From Erysipelotrichaceae bacterium (GTDB lineage Bacteria > Bacillota_I > Bacilli_A > Erysipelotrichales > Coprobacillaceae), in assembly GCA_021770925.1 (NCBI GenBank), contig JAETPY010000021.1:1-36757 (forward strand): a stretch of DNA of 36,757 nt. The letters are read 5' to 3'. The stretch's first letter is position 1, and every line of letters begins with the position of its first letter. Shown here piece by piece: positions 19,461-26,081 of this stretch. The notes beneath the pieces are model-generated. The model did not search any database and had not been told where the DNA came from. It saw nothing but the letters and a program-made list of their open reading frames with translations. The translations under genes and the position numbers were made by a program.

Positions 19461-19949
19461 TTATTGAGCATCAAGTTCAATTGTAAATTCTTTACTATAA
19501 TGTGGATCAGTTCCAACGGGACTTCTAGCATAAATTTTAAAATTTCCAACACAATGTAAAGTTCTTTTTGAAGCTGATAATGTTGCTTCAGTAGATATAT
19601 CTTGTAAAAATCCTTCATATGCTCCAACATCAATCCAATTTTGGCTTAAATATGGGCCACTATAAGATGTAATTACTCCTGTACTTTCATTTACCCTTAT
19701 CGTAACTTTTAATGTCACATTTGCCATTAACTTTTTACCTCTTACTGTATCTGTAAACGTACCCACTGTATGTCTTTGATAAGTAGCTGATGCATATGGT
19801 TCAATACCCAATAAATCATTATCTTGAAAATTTATAGTTTTAATAATAGTTTTTTCAATATTTTTTTCAATTGCACAAACTGGAGTACCTACATTAATAA
19901 AAACACTTAATATAATTATCCCTAATATTATTACTCGTTTAAATTTCAT
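19461..19949 (-). CDS. Small secreted protein, first paralogue of the operon
   Basis: A 162-aa protein with a signal peptide (MKFKRVIILGIIILSVFINV, likely cleavage after PVCA). The mature domain begins after YASATYQRHTVGTFTD and contains TIRVNESTGVITSYSGP, the element shared with the downstream paralogue; it lacks that protein's extra N-terminal region. The function is unknown. GGGGAG lies 10 nt before the ATG at 19949. Upstream are a short ORF that overlaps the start, an AGGAGG-rich leader, a good promoter at 20066-20095, and a repeated motif at 20103-20133. Confidence 0.75.
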   Translation of the reverse strand: MKFKRVIILGIIILSVFINVGTPVCAIEKNIEKTIIKTINFQDNDLLGIEPYASATYQRHTVGTFTDTVRGKKLMANVTLKVTIRVNESTGVITSYSGPYLSQNWIDVGAYEGFLQDISTEATLSASKRTLHCVGNFKIYARSPVGTDPHYSKEFTIELDAQ

Positions 19950-19995
19950 ATCTCATTTTCTCCCCTAATATTTTTAAATATAATTTATCAATCAT
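19939..19995 (-). CDS. Possible 18-aa upstream ORF overlapping the secreted-protein start
   Basis: On the minus strand an ATG at 19995 opens an 18-codon frame, MIDKLYLKILGEKMRYEI, whose stop lies just inside the start of the 162-aa gene. A strong GGAGAGGAGG precedes it by 13 nt, slightly long but the strongest site in the leader. Translation of this ORF would end on the next start codon, giving coupling. It may equally be just leader; no homologue is known to me. Confidence 0.35.
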   Translation of the reverse strand: MIDKLYLKILGEKMRYEI

Positions 19996-20065
19996 ACAAT
20001 TTACTTTTCCTCCTCTCCTTGTTAAATTAATTAATAAAATATATTTTAAGGCTTTTCTTATTTTT

Positions 20066-20095
20066 ACTATAACACAAAAAAAAGAAAATTTTCAA
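20066..20095 (-). promoter_or_regulatory. Promoter of the secreted-protein operon
   Basis: The minus strand has TTGAAA (20090-20095), an 18-nt spacer and TATAGT (20066-20071) extended by TGT. The leader would be about 110 nt long. Confidence 0.65.
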
Positions 20096-20102
20096 TTTCA
20101 CT

Positions 20103-20133
20103 ATTTAATGGTCAAAAATACCGTTAAACGGTA
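20103..20133 (-). promoter_or_regulatory. Repeated motif and palindrome upstream of the -35
   Basis: TACCGTTAAACGGTA (20119-20133) is a perfect 7-bp inverted repeat around one base. On the minus strand TACCGTTTA is followed 20 nt later by GACCATTAA, a similar 9-mer ending 10 nt before the -35. Direct repeats like these, placed just before the -35, resemble activator sites of LytTR regulators (AgrA, ComE), whose usual period is 21-22 nt. The period of 20 and the palindrome also allow a different regulator. Confidence 0.4.
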
Positions 20134-20327
20134 AAGATAAACTTATTTGATACAACAATTTATGTTTTTAAATTCAAATTATTATCAAATAACTTTCAAA
20201 ATGAACTATTTAATTTTATAACTATTTCTTTTTGACCCTAGTAATATTACTGCTTTTTCAACACAGTTGCTATGTGATTTTAAATAAAATTTGTTACTAT
20301 TTACAGTTTATAGATTAAAAAATGCAA

Positions 20328-20374
20328 AAGCACTATAAAATAAACAATATTTAATCGTCTATTTCATAGTGTTT
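20328..20374 (-). terminator. Terminator of the 66-aa gene
   Basis: The arms 20328-20345 (AAGCACTATAAAATAAAC) and 20357-20374 pair over 18 bp on the minus strand, with three G-U pairs and an 11-nt loop. The gene's TAA stop (20351-20353) lies in the loop. The minus strand continues with TTTTGCATTTTTT. Confidence 0.6.
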
Positions 20375-20551
20375 TTCCATTTCTTCTATTGTTAAAGGTT
20401 GACCATTTAACGCTCTTTCAATTAAGTACACTGTATATTTCCATGCAAAAAACAGGAAGTTAATACAACAGGAAATAAACGCAACATTCTTAATGTATAA
20501 CGTTTCCAAAGCAGTAATTAACAATATTGAGATCAAACAGAATAGAAACAT
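20351..20551 (-). CDS. Small membrane protein of unknown function
   Basis: A 66-aa protein with two hydrophobic segments (about 1-20 and 24-43) and a polar tail ending TIEEMEKHYEIDD. I see no ribosome binding site before the ATG at 20551, and the frame stays open about 16 codons further upstream (to a TAG), still hydrophobic, so the true start is uncertain or the gene is a truncated remnant. The tail and the terminator that includes its stop codon suggest that the 3' end is genuine. No family is recognised. It lies in the accessory stretch beside the secreted-protein operon. Confidence 0.45.
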   Translation of the reverse strand: MFLFCLISILLITALETLYIKNVAFISCCINFLFFAWKYTVYLIERALNGQPLTIEEMEKHYEIDD

Positions 20552-20684
20552 TATTATAAGATAAATTTTAGTAACGCAGTAACCAATATAAGACTTTATC
20601 TAAGGAACAAACTGAAAGAAAAAGAACTTGTTTCCAGAATAAAAAAATTTCTGATCCCGCAACGACCAGAAAAATCTTTTAAAC

Positions 20685-20752
20685 GTGCTATAAAACCCAA
20701 ATCATGTAAATTTCTAAATTATAGAACGCCCTAACATGATTTATTATAGCAC
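20685..20752. repeat. 68-nt imperfect hairpin with three matched arm segments
   Basis: GTGCTATAA (20685-20693) pairs with TTATAGCAC (20744-20752), AAATCATGT (20699-20707) with ACATGATTT (20734-20742), and TTCTA (20712-20716) with TAGAA (20722-20726). The three pairs are nested in order. This is far beyond chance for a single site, even in AT-rich DNA. Confidence 0.7.
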
Positions 20753-20879
20753 TTAATTTTAGAATAACAACAAAAATTTTTTTAAGCTATTTAATAGTTC
20801 TTTTTGAGTACGTTTAAAATCACTGTTTTTAAACTTCAATTTAATTTATAGTTATTCACTAACTTAATACCATTCATAT

Positions 20880-20922
20880 TCTAAGCTTCTCACTTTCAGT
20901 ACATTCATTTGAAAATACTTCT
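20880..20922 (-). pseudogene. Decayed copy of part of the 150-aa membrane gene
   Basis: These 43 bases match 18635-18677 with three differences (40 of 43). On the minus strand they read EVFSNECTESEKLR, against EVFPNGYTESEKLR in the intact gene, and a stop follows two codons later. The rest of the copy is not recognisable, although faint similarity continues for about 30 bases below 20880. A duplicated cassette that has largely decayed explains this best. Confidence 0.75.
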
Positions 20923-21114
20923 ATTTTTAATCGTTAAATGTTAAAATCAAAAATTCCTTTTTATGTTATAATGAGTATGAAATTATGAAGATCTTTAAAA
21001 TATATTTTATTAATCTGAACAAGAAAAGAAGATAACTGAGTTATTTAAATTAATGAATTATATTTAAAAAATGTAAGTATTCGATACTACCAAAAAAATG
21101 AAAAGAGTAAATTT

Positions 21115-21333
21115 ATGAAAATAATTAAATATTTTTTCATTGGTCTTTTAATTGCAATATTAACTTTTATAGTATTCATGTTGTATATAGGGATGATGAA
21201 TCTTATTTCTTCTCCAAAAACTAATTCTGTGATGAATGATTTAATAATCCCTATACTATTTATTGCTATTCAGATTTCTATATTAGGTGTGTATATAAGA
21301 CATAAATTCAAACAGTTAGAAAAGAAACTTTAA
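21115..21333 (+). CDS. Small two-helix membrane protein
   Basis: A 72-aa protein with transmembrane segments at about residues 5-30 and 43-62 and a basic tail (RHKFKQLEKKL) that would be cytoplasmic. No family is recognised. The ribosome binding site is weak (AAGAG about 8 nt before the ATG). A terminator follows at 21399-21433. It is the only plus-strand gene in this accessory patch, so it is probably its own transcription unit. Confidence 0.5.
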   Translation: MKIIKYFFIGLLIAILTFIVFMLYIGMMNLISSPKTNSVMNDLIIPILFIAIQISILGVYIRHKFKQLEKKL

Positions 21334-21398
21334 ATTAAAAGTTGGCTTAAGATATAATTATACTTTATTTTCTAAAATAAAACGATTAATATTTACTT

Positions 21399-21433
21399 AG
21401 AGTCGCAGAATAATTAAATTTTACGACTCTTTT
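21399..21433 (+). terminator. Terminator after the two-helix membrane protein
   Basis: AGAGTCG (21399-21405) and CGACTCT (21424-21430) form a 7-bp stem with an 18-nt loop and TTTT on the plus strand. Confidence 0.55.
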
Positions 21434-21536
21434 AGTTACCATAAATATATGATATTTATTCACGATACTCCCATTTTTCTTAATATACAGCCCATTTTTT
21501 ATTTGTCCTGATATCTGTTTTTATGCTCCTTTAATA

Positions 21537-21554
21537 ATTCAATATATATTGAAT
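21537..21554. repeat. 18-bp perfect palindrome
   Basis: ATTCAATATATATTGAAT is an exact palindrome in the gap between two convergent terminators. No promoter is visible next to it. Confidence 0.5.
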
Positions 21555-21574
21555 GATGAATCTTGCCTGCTAAT

Positions 21575-21602
21575 AAAAAAGACACCTCATATTTGAAGTG
21601 TC
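21575..21602 (-). terminator. metY terminator
   Basis: The minus strand forms a 9-bp stem (GACACTTCA with TGAGGTGTC, one G-U pair) followed by six T. It lies 20 nt after the metY stop. Confidence 0.8.
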
Positions 21603-21622
21603 AATCATAACAACTGTCTATA

Positions 21623-22903
21623 CTAAATCTTTGCAAATGCTTGTTTTAAATCTGCAACCAAATCTTCAACATCTTCCAAACCTACAGACATTCTAATCGT
21701 TTCCTGCTTTACTCCTCCTGCTAAACGTTCTTCTTCAGACATTTGAGCATGAGTGGTACTGGCAGGATGTGTCAATAAAGAGCGAGAATCAGCAAAATTA
21801 GTAACATGGATAAATAATTTGATATTATCAATAACTGTCTTCCCACCAGCAACACCACCTTTTACACCAAATGTATAAAGGCCGCCAAAACCATTAGGAA
21901 AATATTTTTTTGCCAACTCAAAATTAGGGTCATCCGGTAGTTCTGCATAACTCACCCACTCAACATCCTCACATTCATTTAAAAACTTAGCTAGTATTCG
22001 AGCATTTTCAACGTGTTTTTTCATTCTTAATGATAATGTCTCCAATCCTAACAATGTCATATACGCATTAAATGGTGACATACATCCGCCTAAATCACGT
22101 AATGTTTTTGCAACTGCCTTTGTACAAAATGCAGCTTCATTTAAATCTGCATAAACAATATCATGATAAGCTTTATCAGGTGTATTAAATAAAGGATAGC
22201 GTGGATTATCTTTCCAATTAAAATTACCGCTATCTACGATAACCCCACCCATAACATTACCATGTCCGGCTAAATATTTAGTTGTTGAATAAACTACTAA
22301 ATCGGCACCATGTTCGATTGGCTTAAATAAGTATGGTGTAGGAGTTGTATTATCAACAACAAATAAAATACCATATTTTTTAGCAATTTCATTTATAGCA
22401 TCAAAATCCAGCATATCCCCATTAGGATTCCCTACTGACTCTACAAAAATTAATTTTGTTTTATCTGTTATCGCAGCTTCCAAAGCCTTTAAATCTTTAG
22501 GATCAACAAAATGTGATTTAAATCCCATTGTCTCCATTGTACCTGATAAAGAACCGATAGTTCCTCCATACAAATTATTAGCTGCTACAATTTCATCACC
22601 ACTTTGACAAACTGTCATGATTAACCCCATAATAGCCGCTGTTCCTGAAGCAAAAGCAACTGCACCAAAGCCACCGTCAAGAGCTGCCATTCTTGTTTGC
22701 AAAGCATCAACGGTTGGATTGGACAAACGTGAATAAAAGTACCCGCCTTCTTCTAAAGCAAAGATCCTAGCTGCCTGATCTGCATCATCAAAAGTAAAAG
22801 CATTTGATAAATATAAAGGCATTCCTGTTGCTTTAGTTGTAGTATCAGGTTTTTGACCTGCGTGTATTTGTAATGTTTCAAAACCATAATTTTTATTATC
22901 CAT
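21623..22903 (-). CDS. metY: O-acetylhomoserine sulfhydrylase family enzyme
   Basis: A 426-aa PLP enzyme of the cystathionine gamma-synthase family. Its length and the start GFETLQIHAGQKPDTTTKA favour O-acetylhomoserine (thiol)-lyase, which makes homocysteine directly from O-acetylhomoserine and sulfide. The PLP lysine is K209 in VYSTTKYLAGHG, and the ring-stacking region is NNLYGGT. I place the start at 22903, after GAGGAGG; a longer form would take in the amt-metY spacer. It lies 86 nt downstream of amt, on the same strand. Because two cysteine synthases are also in the window, this region covers both branches of sulfide assimilation. O-succinylhomoserine use cannot be excluded. Confidence 0.9.
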   Translation of the reverse strand: MDNKNYGFETLQIHAGQKPDTTTKATGMPLYLSNAFTFDDADQAARIFALEEGGYFYSRLSNPTVDALQTRMAALDGGFGAVAFASGTAAIMGLIMTVCQSGDEIVAANNLYGGTIGSLSGTMETMGFKSHFVDPKDLKALEAAITDKTKLIFVESVGNPNGDMLDFDAINEIAKKYGILFVVDNTTPTPYLFKPIEHGADLVVYSTTKYLAGHGNVMGGVIVDSGNFNWKDNPRYPLFNTPDKAYHDIVYADLNEAAFCTKAVAKTLRDLGGCMSPFNAYMTLLGLETLSLRMKKHVENARILAKFLNECEDVEWVSYAELPDDPNFELAKKYFPNGFGGLYTFGVKGGVAGGKTVIDNIKLFIHVTNFADSRSLLTHPASTTHAQMSEEERLAGGVKQETIRMSVGLEDVEDLVADLKQAFAKI

Positions 22904-22989
22904 TAATATATCCTCCTCAAATTGATAAAATTGTATCATAACTATAATAATTTTTCCATAATAAAAGACTGGTATTCCAGCCTTTATCA

Positions 22990-24231
22990 TTATTTTTTTA
23001 AGAAATCAGGATATGCCTCTAAACCATGTTCCCCAATATCCAATCCCTCTAATTCTTCTTTTGGTGTAACTCGCAATCCAATCGTCTTTTTAATTACTGC
23101 AAACATTATAAATGATACGATACATACCCATAAAGCAACAGCTGCAACTCCAGTTAATTGAACGATCAATAAATTAAAACCGCCACCATAGAACAATCCC
23201 AACACACCTCCACTTGCGGGTGTGTTGCAGGCAAATAAGCCAACAGCAATAGTACCCCAAATCCCATTTAAACAATGTACACCTATAGCACCAACAGGAT
23301 CATCAATATGAAATTTTTGATCTAAAATTTCACATCCATATACAACTAATATACCTGCTACAGCACCAATTGCAAGAGCTCCATATAAAGAAACAATGTG
23401 ACATCCAGCTGTGATTCCCACCAAGCCTGCTAAAATACCATTCAAAGTCATTGAAATATCAGGTTTCCCATATTTTTTCCAAGTTAGAAACATTGCCGCT
23501 AATGCACCAGCACAAGCTGATAAATTAGTAGTTAAAGCAATATGTCCTACATAAGCAGCTGCTTCTAATGAAGACCCTGGATTAAATCCAAACCAGCAAA
23601 ACCATAAAATAAACACTCCCAAAGCAGCCATCATAATGTTATGCCCAGGAATTGCTCTAGCTTTTCCATCTTTACTATATTTACCAATTCTTGGTCCTAG
23701 AACAACTGTCCCCATTAACGCAGCCCAGCCTCCTACTGAATGAACTGCAGTAGACCCTGCATAATCAATAAATCCTAACTTAGACAAAAATCCACCACCC
23801 CAAATCCAATGTCCAGCGATTGGATAAATAACTAAGCTAATTACAAAAGTATAAACTAAATAAGATACAAATTTTGTTCTCTCTGCCATCGCCCCTGAAA
23901 CGATCGTTGCCGCAGTTGCACAAAAAACAGTTTGAAAGAAAATAAATACTGATGGTGACAAAGCTTTAAATTGTGCTAAATCAAGCTTTGTTGGATCAAA
24001 AAATCCCGTGCTGCCAATAAATCCCCCAATCGAATCACCAAACATCAATCCAAATCCAACTATAAAAAAGATAATTGAACCAATTGCAAAATCCATAATA
24101 TTCTTCATCAATACATTATTACAGTTTTTTTGCCTAGTAAGACCTGCTTCTAAAATTGCAAACCCTGCCTGCATTAACATAACCATTACCGCCGCTAAAA
24201 ATACCCAAACAATATTAATTAATCTTTCCAT
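22990..24231 (-). CDS. amt: Ammonium transporter
   Basis: Amt (413 aa) is a trimeric ammonium channel with 11 transmembrane helices. The segments ERLINIVWVFLAAVMVMLMQ, AGFAILEAGLTRQKN, STAVHSVGGWAALMGTVVLG and IGVHCLNGIWGTIAVGLFA carry the family motifs, including the pore histidines. The start at 24231 follows AGGGGG by 7 nt; an earlier in-frame start would be without support. It is 19 nt after glnK. The P-II protein usually plugs this channel when nitrogen is plentiful, so the pairing fits. Confidence 0.96.
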   Translation of the reverse strand: MERLINIVWVFLAAVMVMLMQAGFAILEAGLTRQKNCNNVLMKNIMDFAIGSIIFFIVGFGLMFGDSIGGFIGSTGFFDPTKLDLAQFKALSPSVFIFFQTVFCATAATIVSGAMAERTKFVSYLVYTFVISLVIYPIAGHWIWGGGFLSKLGFIDYAGSTAVHSVGGWAALMGTVVLGPRIGKYSKDGKARAIPGHNIMMAALGVFILWFCWFGFNPGSSLEAAAYVGHIALTTNLSACAGALAAMFLTWKKYGKPDISMTLNGILAGLVGITAGCHIVSLYGALAIGAVAGILVVYGCEILDQKFHIDDPVGAIGVHCLNGIWGTIAVGLFACNTPASGGVLGLFYGGGFNLLIVQLTGVAAVALWVCIVSFIMFAVIKKTIGLRVTPKEELEGLDIGEHGLEAYPDFLKK

Positions 24232-24250
24232 AAAACTACCCCCTATTTTT

Positions 24251-24589
24251 TTATAAAGCCTTTTCGCCAGTTTCTCCTGTACGAATTCTAACCGCTTCTT
24301 CGACTGGATATACAAATACTTTACCATCTCCTACATTACCTGAAGAAAGCTTTTTAGTAACTTCATTAACTACCAGCTTTACAGTATCATCTTTTACAAC
24401 TGTTTCTACCCGTAATTTAGAAACTAAATTCACAGCATATTTAGTTCCACGATACTGCTGGGTATAGCCCATCTGGTTACCAAACCCCATAATATTGGAA
24501 ACCATCATACCAGTAATACCACATTTAGTTAAGATAGCTTTTAGATCTTCTAACTTTTCTGGTCTGATAATGATTTCTAATTTTTTCAT
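24251..24589 (-). CDS. glnK: P-II nitrogen regulatory protein
   Basis: A 112-aa P-II protein that senses 2-oxoglutarate, ATP and ADP, and blocks Amt. The T-loop QQYRGTKYAVNLV carries Y51, the position uridylylated in enterobacteria (whether it is modified here is unknown). The C-terminal signature is VGDGKVFVYPVEEAVRIRTG. AAAGGGGG precedes the start. It is the first gene of glnK-amt, and a nearly ideal promoter lies at 24648-24676. Confidence 0.95.
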   Translation of the reverse strand: MKKLEIIIRPEKLEDLKAILTKCGITGMMVSNIMGFGNQMGYTQQYRGTKYAVNLVSKLRVETVVKDDTVKLVVNEVTKKLSSGNVGDGKVFVYPVEEAVRIRTGETGEKAL

Positions 24590-24647
24590 TTTTTATTCCC
24601 CCTTTATTTTTTAGATTTCAAGCTATACAGCTCCAAATCTCAATAAA

Positions 24648-24676
24648 GTTATATCAGTATAATAATTTTTTGTCAA
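24648..24676 (-). promoter_or_regulatory. glnK-amt promoter
   Basis: The minus strand has TTGACA (24671-24676), a 17-nt spacer and TATAAC (24648-24653). The leader then contains a hairpin with arms AGATTT/AAATCT and inner AGCT/AGCT. No binding site for a nitrogen regulator is recognised. Confidence 0.8.
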
Positions 24677-24717
24677 TGATAAAATTTTATAACATTATAA
24701 ATTAACTAAATAAAGAC

Positions 24718-24745
24718 ATAAAAAAAGTGGTCTTTTTCACCACTT
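24718..24745 (-). terminator. Terminator of the flavodoxin-like gene
   Basis: AAGTGGT (24725-24731) and ACCACTT (24739-24745) form a 7-bp stem, with seven T on the minus strand. Confidence 0.8.
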
Positions 24746-24775
24746 AAATATAAATATCACTTATAAGTTGTCACA

Positions 24776-25198
24776 TTAATAATAATCTCTTACCAAATTA
24801 ACCATATCTTCAACATATAACCGAGCTCCATCGATAACATTTTGATCAATTTCTTTTAACTGCTTAAAGGTTAATTTAAATGAGTACTGTTCTCGCATTA
24901 GAGGTAAGTCTGTTTCCTGACATAATTTAATCATATTTTTCATTTTATGATCATTTATATAGAAAGCATTAAACAAGGCTACATTGCGAACTTTTTGGCG
25001 ATTCAAATTTTTTATGAATGACTCAAGCTGGCAATCTTTCCAAGATGAATCATCAAAACCAATTACCATTAAATCAACACAACCACAATTATCAAAATCA
25101 TCTATCGTTTTAGCACATGTCTTGACCCATCTTGCCATAGCCTCAGCAACCGGCTTAATATGCCTTGACTTACTTGTATATAAAATTTCTATTCTCAT
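24776..25198 (-). CDS. Flavodoxin-like protein
   Basis: A 140-aa protein with the flavodoxin-like alternating pattern: MRIEILYTSKSRHIKPVAEA resembles the phosphate loop of the fold, VDLMVIGFDDSSW the second strand, and VRNVALFNAFY the third. The classic T/S-x-T-G-x-T loop is replaced by TSKSRHIK, so FMN binding is not certain. The likely role is electron transfer or a flavodoxin fold without flavin. It has its own terminator and is divergent from the lipoprotein gene to the right. Its position next to glnK-amt may be incidental. Confidence 0.55.
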   Translation of the reverse strand: MRIEILYTSKSRHIKPVAEAMARWVKTCAKTIDDFDNCGCVDLMVIGFDDSSWKDCQLESFIKNLNRQKVRNVALFNAFYINDHKMKNMIKLCQETDLPLMREQYSFKLTFKQLKEIDQNVIDGARLYVEDMVNLVRDYY

Positions 25199-25360
25199 TT
25201 ATATCACCTACTATATTTTAAATTCTTTTTATGAACTGTGTATAAACTAGGTAAGAGAAATAATTGATTAATACTTATTATATCACTTATTTTTATAGAT
25301 TCTAGCTTTTTTAATATTAGAAATTTAAGATTGTGGCACAATAAATGTGGAGGTGAATTA

Positions 25361-26026
25361 ATGAGGTCTATAAAATCTTGCGGTTTAATTATATGCTTAT
25401 TTATTCTGTTGACTGGTTGTGTTAAAGGGGATGTAAATATTGTATTTAAAGATGAAAATAATGCCAATATGGAAATAGAAGTATTATTTCCAGAAAGTTT
25501 TTTAAGTAACTATAATACATCAATTGAGGAGTTAATGAATACTTTAAAAGAAAATGGTTTGCAGGATTGGACAAGTGAGGAATCAAAAGAATCCGTCAAC
25601 GGGATAACTTACCTAAAGTTGAATCTATGGGCTCCAGAAAGTATTAATAAAAGTTTAATGTCTTTTTTTAATAACGATGAAAAAAAGAATAATTATCAGG
25701 TTAATATAGATTTAAATTCAATTAATGAAATTTATAATATTAGTGAATTAAAAGATGTTGATAATTATTCTCTATCCAGCTTAAAAACGATGGGATTAGA
25801 ATTAAATTTAAATATTACAATGCCAGGTACAATTACAGAAACTAATTTTGGTAAGATCAATAAAAATCAAGTACAAATTAATCTTCTTGATTTACTGACT
25901 CAAGATGAAATATCTACAGTCTCTATTGTTTCTACACAAGAACATAAAAGTACTTTTCCAATCAATTTCTTAATTATCACAGGTTTATTATTTATTCTAT
26001 ATTTAATTCTAAGAAAAAGTAAATAA
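25361..26026 (+). CDS. LppM-like lipoprotein with C-terminal membrane segment
   Basis: A 221-aa protein with a lipoprotein signal (ICLFILLTGC, lipidated C20), a beta-rich domain starting GDVNIVFKDENNANMEIEVL, and a final hydrophobic segment followed by RKSK. It therefore appears anchored at both ends. The architecture resembles LppM/DUF3153 domain proteins, whose function is not well known. I chose the ATG at 25361, which has GGAGGTG 5 nt upstream, over an earlier in-frame start. The gene precedes pfp by 55 nt on the same strand. Confidence 0.55.
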   Translation: MRSIKSCGLIICLFILLTGCVKGDVNIVFKDENNANMEIEVLFPESFLSNYNTSIEELMNTLKENGLQDWTSEESKESVNGITYLKLNLWAPESINKSLMSFFNNDEKKNNYQVNIDLNSINEIYNISELKDVDNYSLSSLKTMGLELNLNITMPGTITETNFGKINKNQVQINLLDLLTQDEISTVSIVSTQEHKSTFPINFLIITGLLFILYLILRKSK

Positions 26027-26034
26027 TTACTTTT

Positions 26035-26071
26035 TTTTACTGTCTAAAGGTGTTAGAATTAGACAGTAAAA
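26035..26071 (+). promoter_or_regulatory. Inverted repeat around the pfp promoter
   Basis: TTTTACTGTCTAA (26035-26047) and TTAGACAGTAAAA (26059-26071) are perfect 13-bp inverted copies with an 11-nt spacer. The spacer and right arm hold an extended -10-like TGTTAGAAT (26051-26059). The ribosome binding site GGAG follows directly. Confidence 0.6.
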
Positions 26072-26081
26072 GGAGAATAAG

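Larger units (their letters stand above)
20552..21114. other. Gene-free stretch with nested inverted repeats and a decayed gene fragment
   Basis: No intact gene is seen. Inverted pairs are: GGAACAA (20604-20610) with TTGTTTCC (20628-20635); TTTCTG (20648-20653) with CAGAAA (20667-20672), whose loop is unusually GC-rich; TTTTAAACGT (20677-20686) with ACGTTTAAAA (20810-20819); and inside that a 68-nt symmetrical hairpin (20685-20752). At 20880-20922 there is a near copy of part of the membrane gene at 18338-18790. An RNA gene, a mobile-element remnant or both are possible. Confidence 0.5.

Noticed and set aside
24614-24641. Hairpin in the glnK leader, considered as a riboswitch.
   Set aside because: Only short arms (AGATTT/AAATCT and AGCT/AGCT), no terminator after it and no match to a known riboswitch core.
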